Below, piece after piece: positions 25,339 to 33,833 of a stretch of 64,000 nt of DNA. Both the position numbers and the translations under genes were made by a program. Numbering within the stretch: position 1 is the stretch's first letter; each line of letters starts with the position of its first letter. This DNA comes from Natrialba magadii ATCC 43099 (lineage in GTDB: Archaea > Halobacteriota > Halobacteria > Halobacteriales > Natrialbaceae): assembly GCF_000025625.1 (NCBI RefSeq), contig NC_013922.1, positions 806,001 to 870,000 on the forward strand, in the 5' to 3' direction. The notes under the pieces are model-generated. The model did not search any database and was not told the DNA's origin. It saw nothing but the letters and a program-made list of their open reading frames with translations.

Positions 25339-26547
25339 CTAGTTCTCGGACCCGCTGCGGACAGCCGCGAGTGCGTCAGCAGAGAGCACACTCGAGAGCA
25401 CTGACTCAGTGTGCTCGCCGAGCTGTGGTGGCTCGTGGCCCGAGCGGGTCGTCGACCCGGAGAACTCGATGGGACAGATCGGGAACGGGAGGTCGACGCC
25501 GTCGATGGTGAGGTCATCGAGCGTGCCGCTCTCTTTGAGATGCTCGTCTTCGAAGACATCGACGGTGTTCTGTACGGGTGCGCCTGGGAGCCCCTGATCG
25601 CGGAACAGGTCGAACCACTCGTCGTTCGTCCGGTTCGCGAAGATCGGTTCGAGTTCGGTCGTCAGCGCGTCCCGGTTGGCGACGCGGTCGTTGTTGACCG
25701 TAAAGCGGTCGTCGTCCGCGAGGTCAGGCCGGTCGATAGCCTCACAGAACCCGGTCCAGGTGTCGTCGCTACCGATCGCGACGGCGAACCAGCCGTCTGC
25801 GGTCTCGAAGGTGCGATACGGTGCCAGCGAGGGGTGGACGGTTCCCTGGCGTGGGTACGGCTCCTCGGTAACGAACGTGCGACCGGCGCGCTCTGTCAGC
25901 CAGGAGACCAGTCCCTCGAACATCGGGACGTCGATGTACTGGCCCTCGTCGTTGTACAGTGCCGTCGTGATCCCGATGACGGCGTACATGCCAGCGCAAA
26001 TGTCGCCGATCGGAATCCCGGGTCGCGCCGGCGGCCCGTCCGCCTGCCCGGTGATACTCATGCTGCCACCGAGCGCCTGGACGACCATATCGAACGCCGG
26101 CATCTCGCGGTACGGCCCCTCGAGAAAGCCCGAGATCGAACAGTACACCAGATTCTCGTTGACCTCACGGAGGTCTTCGTAGCCGAGCCCCCATTTGTCC
26201 ATCGTGCCTGGCCGGTAGTTCTCGATGAGCACGTCTGCGCTTTCTGCAAGGGACTCGAGTGCGGCCGCGCCCTCCTCGGAGGCCATGTTGAGTTCGATGC
26301 TCTGCTTGCCCCGGTTGAGCGAGGCGAAGTAGGCGGTGATCCCCGAGTCACCGATCTCGGGGCCGACGCTCCGTGTGATGTCCCCGCGTGTGGGGCGTTC
26401 GATCTTGATGACCTCTGCGCCCATATCTGCCAGTAGCTGGGTCGCGAACGGACCCGAGAGCATCTGCGTACAGTCGATGACGCGGACGCCCTCGAGTGGC
26501 GTGTTCGCGTTCGGTGCCGCGGTCGGTGTCGACGTCGGGGGTGCCAT
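25339..26547 (-). CDS. CoA transferase, family III (CaiB/BaiF type)
   Basis: This 402-residue enzyme moves CoA from one carboxylic acid to another. Family features: VIDCTQMLSGPFATQLLADM and GAEVIKIERPTRGD at the N-terminus, SLNRGKQSIELNM, ADVLIENYRPGTMDKWGLGYEDL, the catalytic-Asp region FDMVVQALGGSMSITGQ, and GIPIGDICAGMYA. The GDICAG and RPGT motifs are strongly conserved in formyl-CoA and related transferases. The start ATG 26547 gives MAPPTSTP; an upstream frame starts at 26568. The substrates are unknown, but the acyl-CoA genes nearby suggest an organic acid. The truncated dehydrogenase lies just downstream. Confidence 0.9.
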   Translation of the reverse strand: MAPPTSTPTAAPNANTPLEGVRVIDCTQMLSGPFATQLLADMGAEVIKIERPTRGDITRSVGPEIGDSGITAYFASLNRGKQSIELNMASEEGAAALESLAESADVLIENYRPGTMDKWGLGYEDLREVNENLVYCSISGFLEGPYREMPAFDMVVQALGGSMSITGQADGPPARPGIPIGDICAGMYAVIGITTALYNDEGQYIDVPMFEGLVSWLTERAGRTFVTEEPYPRQGTVHPSLAPYRTFETADGWFAVAIGSDDTWTGFCEAIDRPDLADDDRFTVNNDRVANRDALTTELEPIFANRTNDEWFDLFRDQGLPGAPVQNTVDVFEDEHLKESGTLDDLTIDGVDLPFPICPIEFSGSTTRSGHEPPQLGEHTESVLSSVLSADALAAVRSGSEN

Positions 26548-26719
26548 CGTCTTTGATGGTGTTCTCACATGTAATGAGCGCTCCGTTCTCGGAAGGTGCG
26601 TTGGGACTCTTGGACGGTACTCGAACGGGGCTCGGACCGAGACGATGTGTACTGACTGACCGGTGCCCGTGTCAGTCCAGACGAACTGTGTCGCAACGTG
26701 GACTATCTCGAGGGAGGAA

Positions 26720-26780
26720 ACGAACGAAGAACGAAGAACGAAGAACGAAGAACGAAGAACGAAGAACGAAGAACGAAGAA
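26720..26780. repeat. GAAGAAC heptamer repeat
   Basis: About eight copies of a 7-base unit (CGAAGAA) are repeated upstream of the CoA transferase and downstream of a small membrane gene. There is no coding role. Confidence 0.9.
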
Positions 26781-26802
26781 TGACGAGCGTCTCTCGGACC
26801 GA

Positions 26803-26988
26803 TCAGCCGAGGTAAAGAACCAGCCAGTAAGCGAGCATCACGAACAGGCCGACTGCAAGAATCAGTTCAGTGATCGTGACGAGGGTAGGAATGTACGCTC
26901 GAACGCCGTCAGCTGCGTTGTCGTAGCGCTGGTGCAGATCGTCGAGCGTGTTGATAAGCCGGGATCCAATCGTCTCGTCTCGGGACAT
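26803..26988 (-). CDS. Small single-pass membrane protein
   Basis: This 61-residue protein has an acidic N-terminal half and one hydrophobic helix near the C-terminus (about residues 36-58, ITELILAVGLFVMLAYWLVL). ATG 26988 was chosen; the frame opens two codons earlier with TTG. A TATA-like GGTTTTAAC (about 27013-27021, minus strand) sits 25-30 bases upstream, which supports expression. I know no function. It is isolated between a heptamer repeat and a 400-base stretch without genes. Confidence 0.6.
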   Translation of the reverse strand: MSRDETIGSRLINTLDDLHQRYDNAADGVRAYIPTLVTITELILAVGLFVMLAYWLVLYLG

Positions 26989-26994
26989 ACCCAA

Positions 26995-27393
26995 GATAGA
27001 GCGTGGGCACTGTTAAAACCATACGTTTTGCGAGCACACCACACAGTTGTGTCTCCACTCCTCATCACGTATCAGTACCGTGGAGTAGTTGTCACCGACA
27101 CTCGAATCCCCACTCTCAAATCTCAAACCTCAAATCCCAACACCTGGACCCCGGACCCCGGACCTCGGATCTCGGATCTGAAATCCCACATCTCGACTCG
27201 AAGACCAGGGCCATGAGTCGGGAACCAGCCCTTCCTGTTCGCGGGTGCAGCGATCACAGTATGCTAAGCACACCCCACCCTCCGTTGTGGGTCCCGACCA
27301 GGTCTGGTTTGGGGCAGGCCCACATCCGGCCCCGTCGACCTCGCGTACCCACATCGTCGAAACTGGTTCAGCCCATTCGTTCCAACGTAGTCG
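26995..27393. other. Intergenic stretch with degenerate short repeats
   Basis: About 400 bases follow the small membrane protein gene. Between 27110 and 27210 are imperfect direct repeats of CTCAAATC, CCCCGGAC and TCTCGGATC. No gene or RNA is supported. Confidence 0.5.
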
Positions 27394-28611
27394 TTAGAAC
27401 CCCGACGTCCCCTCGAGTGTGTGCTCCTCGACGACATCCTCGTCGAGCTCCACACCGATACCCGGCGTCTCCGGCACCTCGATGTAGCCGTCCTGGATCA
27501 GCGGCTCCTCGCGCTGGATCAGGTCGTCCCACCAGTCGACTTCGAGCGCGTGGTACTCGAGTACGTCGAAGTTCGGAATCGCTGCGCCGAGGTGGACGCA
27601 GGCCATCGTGCCGACGGGGCTGCAGACGTTGTGCGGCGAGATGGGGATGTAGTTCTCTTCGGCACGGTCGGCGATGCGCATGGTTTCGCCGAGGCCGCCG
27701 ACGGTGGTCGGGTCGGGCGTGACGATGTCGACGCCGTGGTCGTAGATGAGGTCCGAGAGTTCGAAGACGCGGAAGCGGTTTTCACCGGTCGCAACCGGTG
27801 TTCGTGTCGCCTTGGTGACTTCCTTCTGGGCCTCCATGTTCTCCGGCGGGACGGCGTCCTCGAGCCACATCAGATTGTACTCCTCGAGTTCGTAGGCGAG
27901 GCGCTTCGCGCTCTCGACGGAGTAGTCCCAGTGACAGTCGAACGCGAGGTCGATTTCGTAGCCAATCTCCTCGCGGACGGCCTCGACGATCTGTCGTTTG
28001 TGCTCGATTGCGGCGTTGCTGAGACGGCCGTTGTACGGGTCCGGGTCGTTGTCCATCTCGACGTCGAGGTCGAATTTGAGGGCGGTAAAGCCCATGTCCA
28101 CGACGCGGCGGGCCTCGTCGGCGTAGGCCTGGGGCGAGTAGGCGTCGGCCTCGGCGTACTCGGTGTAGCCGTCGTCGACGGCGTAGGCCTCGCCGGCGTG
28201 GCAGTCACAGTAGATGCGGACCTCGTCGCGGAGTTTGCCGCCGAGGAGTTGATAGACCGGGACGTCTAAGATCTTGCCGGCGGCGTCCCAGAGGGCGATT
28301 TCGATGCCGGAGGCGGCGGTGATGACCTTGCCGGTGGTGCCGCCGTGGCCGGACATCTCCTGGATGATGCGCCGGTAGAGGCGCTGAACGTCGAGCGGGT
28401 TCTCGCCGATCAGGAAGCGTTTGGTGTACTCGACGAGTTCGGGGACGCCGCCGCCCCGGTAGGATTCGCCGATGCCGGTGACGCCGGCGTCGGTTTCGAT
28501 TTTGATGAGGTTCCACTCGAAGTTACCCTCGACGACACAGGATTTGATGTCGGTGATTTCGACGTCGCGCGATTCTGCTCGGTTCGTGATCTGGTTGGAG
28601 AAGTCTTTCAT
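27394..28611 (-). CDS. Enolase-superfamily (MR/MLE) sugar-acid dehydratase
   Basis: This 405-residue protein of the mandelate racemase/muconate lactonising group probably dehydrates an aldonic acid. Visible active-site elements: KFDLDVEMD (KxD), metal ligands in DLAFDCHWDYS (Asp), WLEDAVPPEN (Glu) and VATGENRF (Glu), then VTPDPTTVGGL and SPHNVCSPVGT with the base His. The N-terminal capping domain contains GIGESYRGGG and GEIALWDAAGK-like IALWDAAGK. It is 220 bases from a second enolase-superfamily gene and near a LarA-type isomerase, SDR, cupin and FAH enzyme. This suggests a sugar-acid pathway; the exact acid is not known. Confidence 0.85.
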   Translation of the reverse strand: MKDFSNQITNRAESRDVEITDIKSCVVEGNFEWNLIKIETDAGVTGIGESYRGGGVPELVEYTKRFLIGENPLDVQRLYRRIIQEMSGHGGTTGKVITAASGIEIALWDAAGKILDVPVYQLLGGKLRDEVRIYCDCHAGEAYAVDDGYTEYAEADAYSPQAYADEARRVVDMGFTALKFDLDVEMDNDPDPYNGRLSNAAIEHKRQIVEAVREEIGYEIDLAFDCHWDYSVESAKRLAYELEEYNLMWLEDAVPPENMEAQKEVTKATRTPVATGENRFRVFELSDLIYDHGVDIVTPDPTTVGGLGETMRIADRAEENYIPISPHNVCSPVGTMACVHLGAAIPNFDVLEYHALEVDWWDDLIQREEPLIQDGYIEVPETPGIGVELDEDVVEEHTLEGTSGF

Positions 28612-28670
28612 TGTGTCTCGATCGTTCTCTCTCGTGTTAGCTGTCTGTCGTCTTGGAGTGTTGTCGGCAG

Positions 28671-28757
28671 TGGTTCTCTGTGTCGCTGTCGACTGTGATT
28701 CCTGGTTCTCTGTGTCGCTGTCGACTGTGATTCCTGGCTCTCTGTGTCGCTGTCGGC
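28671..28757. repeat. 32-base tandem repeat, nearly three copies
   Basis: Direct copies start at 28671, 28703 and 28735 with a period of 32 bases and core TTCTCTGTGTCGCTGTCGAC. The third copy is incomplete. They lie between the two enolase-superfamily genes, in the region where the promoter of the first (27394) must be. There are no spacers, so this is not a CRISPR. Confidence 0.9.
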
Positions 28758-28838
28758 TAGCTCTCTTGGCACCCCGTCAGTCTCGTGGTCGGACGACCGT
28801 TGCACGGATCTGATCGGGTGCGCCTCGAGTTGTCTCTC

Positions 28839-29951
28839 TCAGACCTCGCGTCGAAACTCTTCGACCGCATCGTTGTCGATCTGGACGCCGTGTCCCGGCT
28901 CGTCGGGAAGCGGGATCATGCCGTTATCGTCCGGCGAGAGCGGCTCTACGACGATATCGCCGAAGACCTTCACGTCCATATCGCGGTAGAAGTACTCGAC
29001 CCAGAGGGCGTTCTCGATCGATCCCACGAGTGAGGCGTGGAGGTTCCAGTTGTAGTGTGGCGCGATCTGAACGTCCAGTGCGGCGGCGTGGTGGGCAATC
29101 TTGAGCCACTCCGTGATCCCGCCACAGACCGTCGCATCCGGCTGCAGCACCGTCGCCGCGCCGTCGCTGTACAGACGTTCGAAATCGTAGCGTGGGCCCT
29201 CGAGTTCCCCCGTCGCGACGGGGTAGGAGATCGCCTCGTTGACTGCAGTCATCGACTCCGTGCTGTCGATCATCACGGGTTCCTCGATGAAGTACGGGTC
29301 GTAGGGTTCGAACGCACGACAGTTTCGAATTGCCTCGGTCGCGTTCGACCACCCGCCGTTGGCGTCGAGCAACAACGTGCGCTCGTCGCCGATCTCCTCG
29401 CGGACGGCGGCGACGCGTTCTGTCTCCTCCTCGACGGAGCGGCGACCGACCTTCATCTTAACCACGTCGTGTCCTTCATCGAGGTAGCGCCGCATTTCCT
29501 CGCGCAGGCCCTCGTGTCCCTTGTCGTCGCGGTAGTAGCCACCGCTCGCGTACGATGGGACGTCGTCGGCGTAGCCGCCGAGTAACTTGTACAGCGGCTG
29601 ACCAGCGGCCTTGGCCTTCAGGTCCCACAGCGCGATGTCGACGCTCGAAATTGCGCGCAACAGGATGCCAGAGCGCCCGATCTGGACGGTGCCGTCGTAC
29701 ATCTCGCGCCAGAGGCGTTCGGTATCTCGGGGGTCCTCACCGAGCAGCATCGGTTCGAGGAGCGATTCGACGGCTTCCGAGATGAGATGTGCTCCCTCGT
29801 AGCCGAGGGAGTATCCTACGCCCTCGCGGCCGTCTGCCGTCCGGACGTAGGTGATCGCGTGATCGCGGTACGTCAGCGTCCGGTTGGAGAACGAGACCGG
29901 CGACGCCAGCGGTATCTCTACGGGGACGCTCTCGATTGCTGTGATCTCCAC
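28839..29951 (-). CDS. Enolase-superfamily protein (MR/MLE), second copy
   Basis: This 370-residue protein has the MR-subgroup residue pattern: KMKVGRRSVEEE (KxK), LLLDANGGW (Asp), FIEEPVM (Glu), VATGELEGPRY (Glu), LQPDATVCGGITEWLK (Asp) and IAPHYNWNLHASLVG with the base His. It is not a close copy of the 27394 protein (KMKVG rather than KFD), so another substrate or stereoisomer is likely. The start was set at GTG 29951, 27 bases from a GGTTTTTGG box. The frame opening at 29999 uses TTG and extends beyond the homologous N-terminus. It is divergent from the LarA-type gene. Confidence 0.82.
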   Translation of the reverse strand: MEITAIESVPVEIPLASPVSFSNRTLTYRDHAITYVRTADGREGVGYSLGYEGAHLISEAVESLLEPMLLGEDPRDTERLWREMYDGTVQIGRSGILLRAISSVDIALWDLKAKAAGQPLYKLLGGYADDVPSYASGGYYRDDKGHEGLREEMRRYLDEGHDVVKMKVGRRSVEEETERVAAVREEIGDERTLLLDANGGWSNATEAIRNCRAFEPYDPYFIEEPVMIDSTESMTAVNEAISYPVATGELEGPRYDFERLYSDGAATVLQPDATVCGGITEWLKIAHHAAALDVQIAPHYNWNLHASLVGSIENALWVEYFYRDMDVKVFGDIVVEPLSPDDNGMIPLPDEPGHGVQIDNDAVEEFRREV

Positions 29952-30060
29952 AGTCGAGCACACGTGAAACGATACCAAAAACCGCGCACCATCCGGCAAG
30001 TATCCCCTGGAGATACTGTTCGGCTCGATGACGCGGGATGGGACAGCGCTACGAGCCGAT

Positions 30061-30070
30061 AGTATATATG
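30061..30070 (+). promoter_or_regulatory. TATA-like box for the LarA-type gene
   Basis: AGTATATATG lies 23-32 bases before ATG 30093, a leaderless arrangement that supports that start codon. Confidence 0.6.
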
Positions 30071-30092
30071 CCAGGCATTAAAACAACCAGCC

Positions 30093-31394
30093 ATGGAGTT
30101 CCCCGATCGGCGCGACCTCGGAGAGCTGATCGAACCGCAAGCGACGCCGACGTTCGCCCGTGTACGATACGAACCCGAGACGGAAACGCTCGATAACCCA
30201 CTCGAGACGGTCCGCTCGGAACTGGCGACGCTCGCACTCGACGAACTCGAGTCGGGTGCGACCGTCGCGGTCGGCGTCGGCAGCAGAGGGATTCACGGCA
30301 TCAGCGATGTCACGACCGAGACGGTCTCGTACCTCGACGAGAAGGGATTCGATCCGATCGTGGTTCCCGCGATGGGAAGTCACGGTGGTGCGACGCCCGA
30401 AGGCCAGCGCGAGGTGCTCGAGGCGCTCGGAATCACCGAGGACCGTCTCGGCGCACCGATCGAGGCCACGATGGCTGTCGAACAGATTGACGAGGTCGAA
30501 ATCGGCGACGTGACGACGCCGGTCTACTTCTCCGCGGCCGCACTCGAGGCCGATGCTGTGCTCGTGATCAACCGAGTCAAACCTCACACCAACTTCAGCG
30601 GGCGGATCGAGAGCGGCTGTTGCAAGATGCTCACCGTCGGCCTCGGCAAACAGCGCGGTGCACAGGCGTTTCACTCGACGGCGCTCTCGGAGGGCTATGT
30701 GCCGACGATCGAGGGGCTGACCGACGCAATTCGCGATGCCGTCCCGCTGCTCGGCGGTCTCGCACTCGTCGAGAACTTCCACGAGGAGACCGGCCACATC
30801 GAGGCGATTCCGGCCGCCGAACTCGAGTCGCGCGAGCCAGCGCTCCTCGAGCGCGCGTACGACGAGATGGCGACGCTGCCGACAGACGAGATTGACCTGC
30901 TCGTGGTAGACGAACTCGGAAAGGAGATTTCGGGTGCAGGGATGGATACGAACGTCATCGGCCGCTATCGGGTGATCAACGCGCCCGACCCGGAAAATCC
31001 CGCGATCGACCTGATCTACGCACGCGGGCTCACGGAGAAGACGAAGGGGAACGGTAACGGCATCGGTCTCGCAGACATCACCCGCAAAGAAGCCATCGAA
31101 CAGCTCGAGATTCAGAAGGTCTACGCAAACGCGCTCACGAGCGGGTCGCTCGCCAAGGCGAAACTACCGCCGGTCGCACCGGATGACGAAATCGCACTTC
31201 GGGTCGCGCTGAACGCGCTTGGCGGCTACGATCCTGACACAGTTCGGGTCGCCTGGATCGAGAACACGACCGACCTTGGCGAGTTCTACGTCTCCGAGGC
31301 GCTCGCCGAGGAACTCGGCGAACGGGGAGAACTTACGATTATCGAGCGAGCGACCCTGCAGTTCGAGGACGGAACGGCGGTTTTCGAGGCCTGA
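30093..31394 (+). CDS. LarA-type nickel-pincer isomerase (DUF2088-like)
   Basis: This 433-residue protein belongs to the lactate-racemase-like superfamily, whose founder LarA inverts the C2 of an alpha-hydroxy acid with a nickel pincer nucleotide. Seen: VGVGSRGIHGISDVT at about residue 64, VPAMGSHGGATPEGQ at about residue 92 (GSHG, a LarA-like His loop), VINRVKPHTNFSGRIESGCC, KMLTVGLGKQRGAQAFHS and a later GKEISGAGMDTNVIG. This pattern fits a haloarchaeal LarA-related group rather than true lactate racemase. It probably epimerises a hydroxy acid used by the two enolase-superfamily enzymes. The cofactor-making LarB, LarC and LarE genes are not in the window. Confidence 0.75.
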   Translation: MEFPDRRDLGELIEPQATPTFARVRYEPETETLDNPLETVRSELATLALDELESGATVAVGVGSRGIHGISDVTTETVSYLDEKGFDPIVVPAMGSHGGATPEGQREVLEALGITEDRLGAPIEATMAVEQIDEVEIGDVTTPVYFSAAALEADAVLVINRVKPHTNFSGRIESGCCKMLTVGLGKQRGAQAFHSTALSEGYVPTIEGLTDAIRDAVPLLGGLALVENFHEETGHIEAIPAAELESREPALLERAYDEMATLPTDEIDLLVVDELGKEISGAGMDTNVIGRYRVINAPDPENPAIDLIYARGLTEKTKGNGNGIGLADITRKEAIEQLEIQKVYANALTSGSLAKAKLPPVAPDDEIALRVALNALGGYDPDTVRVAWIENTTDLGEFYVSEALAEELGERGELTIIERATLQFEDGTAVFEA

Positions 31395-31444
31395 TACCCG
31401 TTGAGAGCGCGCTACAGAAGAACTCAGCAGTGGTGGACCGACCG

Positions 31445-32239
31445 TTACTCTACGATGTGGTCTCGGGAACTCGCATCGGACGCGTAGGTCACGTTCAACT
31501 CGAGTTCGTTCGCTGCGGCGAGCATCATATCTGGAATCTCTTCGTCGAGCCACTCGCCCGTCAGTCGGTGCGAGGGACCGGCCACGGCCAGCGCGCCGAT
31601 TGCTCGCCCGTCGCGCTTGACCGGCACAGCCGTCCCGTTGAGTCCGTCGACGTGTTCTTCGCGGTTGAAGGCGACGCCGCGCTCGCGGACCGTCTCGAGT
31701 TCCTCGTAGAGCTCCTCGCGGTCAGTGATCGTGTTCGCCGCGTGAGCGGGCAGTCCCCACTGGTCGAGAATGTCGTCGACGCGCTCGCGTGGGTAGTGGG
31801 CGAGAATGGCCTTCCCGGCCGACGAAGAGTGGAGGTGAATCTGCCGACCGACGCCGAAGCCGACGCGGACGGCCTGACTCCCCGTCTCCACGTGCAGGTA
31901 GATCCCGAGGCCGTGGTCCTCGACGACGAACTGTGCTCGCTCGCCGGTCTCCTCGGCGAGCGCCTCGACGTGGCGCTGTGTCATCTCGTAGGCCGGATCG
32001 CGCGTCTGTGCGGCACGGCCGAGTCGCGCAAACCGCAGGCCAATCTGATATCGCTCGCCGTCACGCGAGACGTACCGCATGTCGTGGAGCGTCTGCAGGT
32101 GGCGGTGGGTCGTACTCTCGGCCAACTCGAGTTCCGCTGCAATCTCCGAGAGTCGGGCGGGTCCGATCTCCTGGAGCGTGTGGACGATCTCGAAGCTGGT
32201 TTTCGTCGCTTGAATCGTTTCCTTGTTCCGTTCCACCAT
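31445..32239 (-). CDS. IclR-family transcriptional regulator
   Basis: This 264-residue regulator has a winged helix at residues 12-60 (SFEIVHTLQEIGPARLSEIA, ELAESTTHRHLQTLHDM) and an effector domain with YLHVETGSQAVRVG, HLHSSSAGKAILAHYPRE and AFNREEHVDGLNGTAVPV. The gene is convergent with the LarA-type gene and divergent from the SDR-cupin-FAH operon. It therefore probably controls the hydroxy-acid or sugar-acid cluster. A TTCC-N7-GGAA inverted repeat lies 32 bases before its start (32271-32285), suggesting autoregulation. The haloarchaeal sugar-acid regulator XacR is of the same family. Confidence 0.9.
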   Translation of the reverse strand: MVERNKETIQATKTSFEIVHTLQEIGPARLSEIAAELELAESTTHRHLQTLHDMRYVSRDGERYQIGLRFARLGRAAQTRDPAYEMTQRHVEALAEETGERAQFVVEDHGLGIYLHVETGSQAVRVGFGVGRQIHLHSSSAGKAILAHYPRERVDDILDQWGLPAHAANTITDREELYEELETVRERGVAFNREEHVDGLNGTAVPVKRDGRAIGALAVAGPSHRLTGEWLDEEIPDMMLAAANELELNVTYASDASSRDHIVE

Positions 32240-32270
32240 AGCACAACTCTGTCGGATCGGTACTTAGTGA

Positions 32271-32285
32271 TTCCGCTATTCGGAA
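32271..32285. promoter_or_regulatory. Inverted repeat before the IclR gene
   Basis: TTCCG-CTATT-CGGAA is a perfect 15-base inverted repeat (TTCC-N7-GGAA) 32 bases upstream of the IclR start at 32239. The same TTCC-N7-GGAA spacing recurs at 32577-32591 ahead of the SDR gene. It may be the binding site of this regulator. Confidence 0.4.
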
Positions 32286-32576
32286 CAGCAGAAAACTATC
32301 TGTGAACCAGACGGTTTCATCGAAGCGGTCCAGGAAGGAAGAACGAGGTGTTCTACGCTGTAACAGTGATCACTTTGTTGTAGAGATGCTACTACTGACG
32401 TTCATCACGATGGAATATGATCTGTATACACTTCCTTTCGCTGAGTCAAACGGGTTGGGTATTACACACGTACAGCTGTAATTCAAGTTGTGATTGTTTC
32501 TGACAGGACTGGCTGAGAGAACATATGACTGATCAAAAGTACTGTTAGTAGGGTCTTCATACGTTGTGCCCGCACT

Positions 32577-32591
32577 TTCCACAGGGCGGAA
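32577..32591. promoter_or_regulatory. Second TTCC-N7-GGAA repeat, before the SDR operon
   Basis: TTCC-ACAGGGC-GGAA sits about 80 bases upstream of ATG 32671. It matches the arms and spacing of the repeat at 32271-32285 and may be a shared operator. The region between the two repeats (32286-32576) is AT-rich and holds no gene that I can support. Confidence 0.35.
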
Positions 32592-32670
32592 ATCGACTGG
32601 CTTTTGTGGCATGTACAACCTTACCGCAACGCGAACCTTTTTGCCGCTTTCCTCTGGGCTTACGGACGAT

Positions 32671-33459
32671 ATGGATCTACAGATCGACGGCAACGCGGCA
32701 CTCGTCACGGCGTCCTCGAGTGGACTTGGAAAGGCGTCTGCGAAGGCGCTCGCCCGGGAGGGTGCAAACGTCGTGATCAACGGCCGCGACGAGGATCGTC
32801 TCGCGGACGCGAAAGAAGAAATCGAGGCGGAAGCGGCTGGCGAGGTCGTCGCCCAGGTCGGTGACTTGACCGACGAGGACGACATCGAGACACTGGTCGA
32901 GACGACGGTCGACGAGTTCGGCGGTATCGACCACCTCGTGACGAGCGCTGGCGGTCCCCCGTCCGGACCGTTCCTCGACACCGACGACGACGACTGGTAT
33001 CACGCCTACGATCTGCTCGTGATGAGCGTCGTTCGGCTCGCCCGCGAGGCCGAACCGCACCTGCGCGAGAGCGACGAAGGAACGATCGTCAACATCACCT
33101 CCCGCAGCGTCAAGGAAGCGATCGACAGCCTCGTGCTGTCGAACTCTGTGCGGATGAGCGTCATCGGACTCGAGAAGACCCTCTCGAAGGAGTTCGCACC
33201 GGACGTGCGGACGAACGCGGTCCTCCCCGGACCTCACGAGACCGAGCGCATCGAGGATCTGGTCAATCAGGCCGTCGACCGCGGCGACTACGACTCCTAC
33301 GAGGAGGGGCTCGACGACTGGGCGAGCAACCCACTCGAACGCGTTGGCGACCCGATGGAACTGGGTAACACCGTCGCGTTCCTCTCTTCGCCGCTGTCAG
33401 GCTACATCAACGGTGAAAGCGTTCTGATCGACGGCGGTTCGACCGGAGCGAACCTATGA
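32671..33459 (+). CDS. SDR-family oxidoreductase
   Basis: This 262-residue short-chain dehydrogenase has a cofactor-binding ALVTASSSGLGKASAKAL at the N-terminus, VINGRDEDRL and SAGGPPSGPF. The usual catalytic Tyr-x-x-x-Lys does not stand out: the corresponding stretch reads SRSVKEAIDSLVLSNSVRM. This may mean altered catalysis, and was not checked by alignment. The C-terminal VLPGPHETERI and SVLIDGGSTGANL are standard. ATG 32671 was chosen: an AT-rich box (about 32635) is 25-30 bases upstream, and the longer frame from 32566 crosses the inverted repeat. Its stop overlaps the cupin start by 4 bases, so they form one operon, probably including the FAH enzyme. Confidence 0.85.
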   Translation: MDLQIDGNAALVTASSSGLGKASAKALAREGANVVINGRDEDRLADAKEEIEAEAAGEVVAQVGDLTDEDDIETLVETTVDEFGGIDHLVTSAGGPPSGPFLDTDDDDWYHAYDLLVMSVVRLAREAEPHLRESDEGTIVNITSRSVKEAIDSLVLSNSVRMSVIGLEKTLSKEFAPDVRTNAVLPGPHETERIEDLVNQAVDRGDYDSYEEGLDDWASNPLERVGDPMELGNTVAFLSSPLSGYINGESVLIDGGSTGANL

Positions 33460-33803
33460 AGCCGGTCGAGTTCGACGACGCGGAGACCTACGAGCCTGAC
33501 GAAGGCTGGCGACGGGTCTCGATGGCCGGCAGCGACAAATTCTCCTTCGAGTGGTTCGAGAAGCCGCCGGGCCACAGTTCGCCGATGCACGACCACGAGA
33601 ACGAGCAGGTCTGTCTCTGCCTGCAGGGCGAACTGACGGTCGCCACGGAGGACGACGAGATCACGCTCGAGCAGTACGACTCCGTCCTGCTCGAGGCCTG
33701 GGAGAGCCACCGCGTCGAGAATACCGGCGACGAACTGGCTGTCGGCCTCGACGTGTTCGCACCGGGCCGCTCGTTCGACTTCTGGACGGATCGAGACGAC
33801 TGA
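33456..33803 (+). CDS. Cupin-domain protein
   Basis: This 115-residue protein has a single conserved cupin barrel: FEKPPGHSSPMHDHENEQVCLCLQGELTV (metal-binding HxH...E pattern at about residues 42-56) and a second motif with SHRVENTGDELAVGLDVFAPG. Such small cupins bind a metal and can act as isomerases, dioxygenases or sugar-acid binders. The start ATG 33456 overlaps the preceding SDR stop (ATGA). With 30 bases to the next gene it is the middle member of an SDR-cupin-FAH operon. Its exact role is not known. Confidence 0.85.
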   Translation: MKPVEFDDAETYEPDEGWRRVSMAGSDKFSFEWFEKPPGHSSPMHDHENEQVCLCLQGELTVATEDDEITLEQYDSVLLEAWESHRVENTGDELAVGLDVFAPGRSFDFWTDRDD

Positions 33804-33833
33804 ACAGCGGATCGATTCGACTCACCTCTACCG

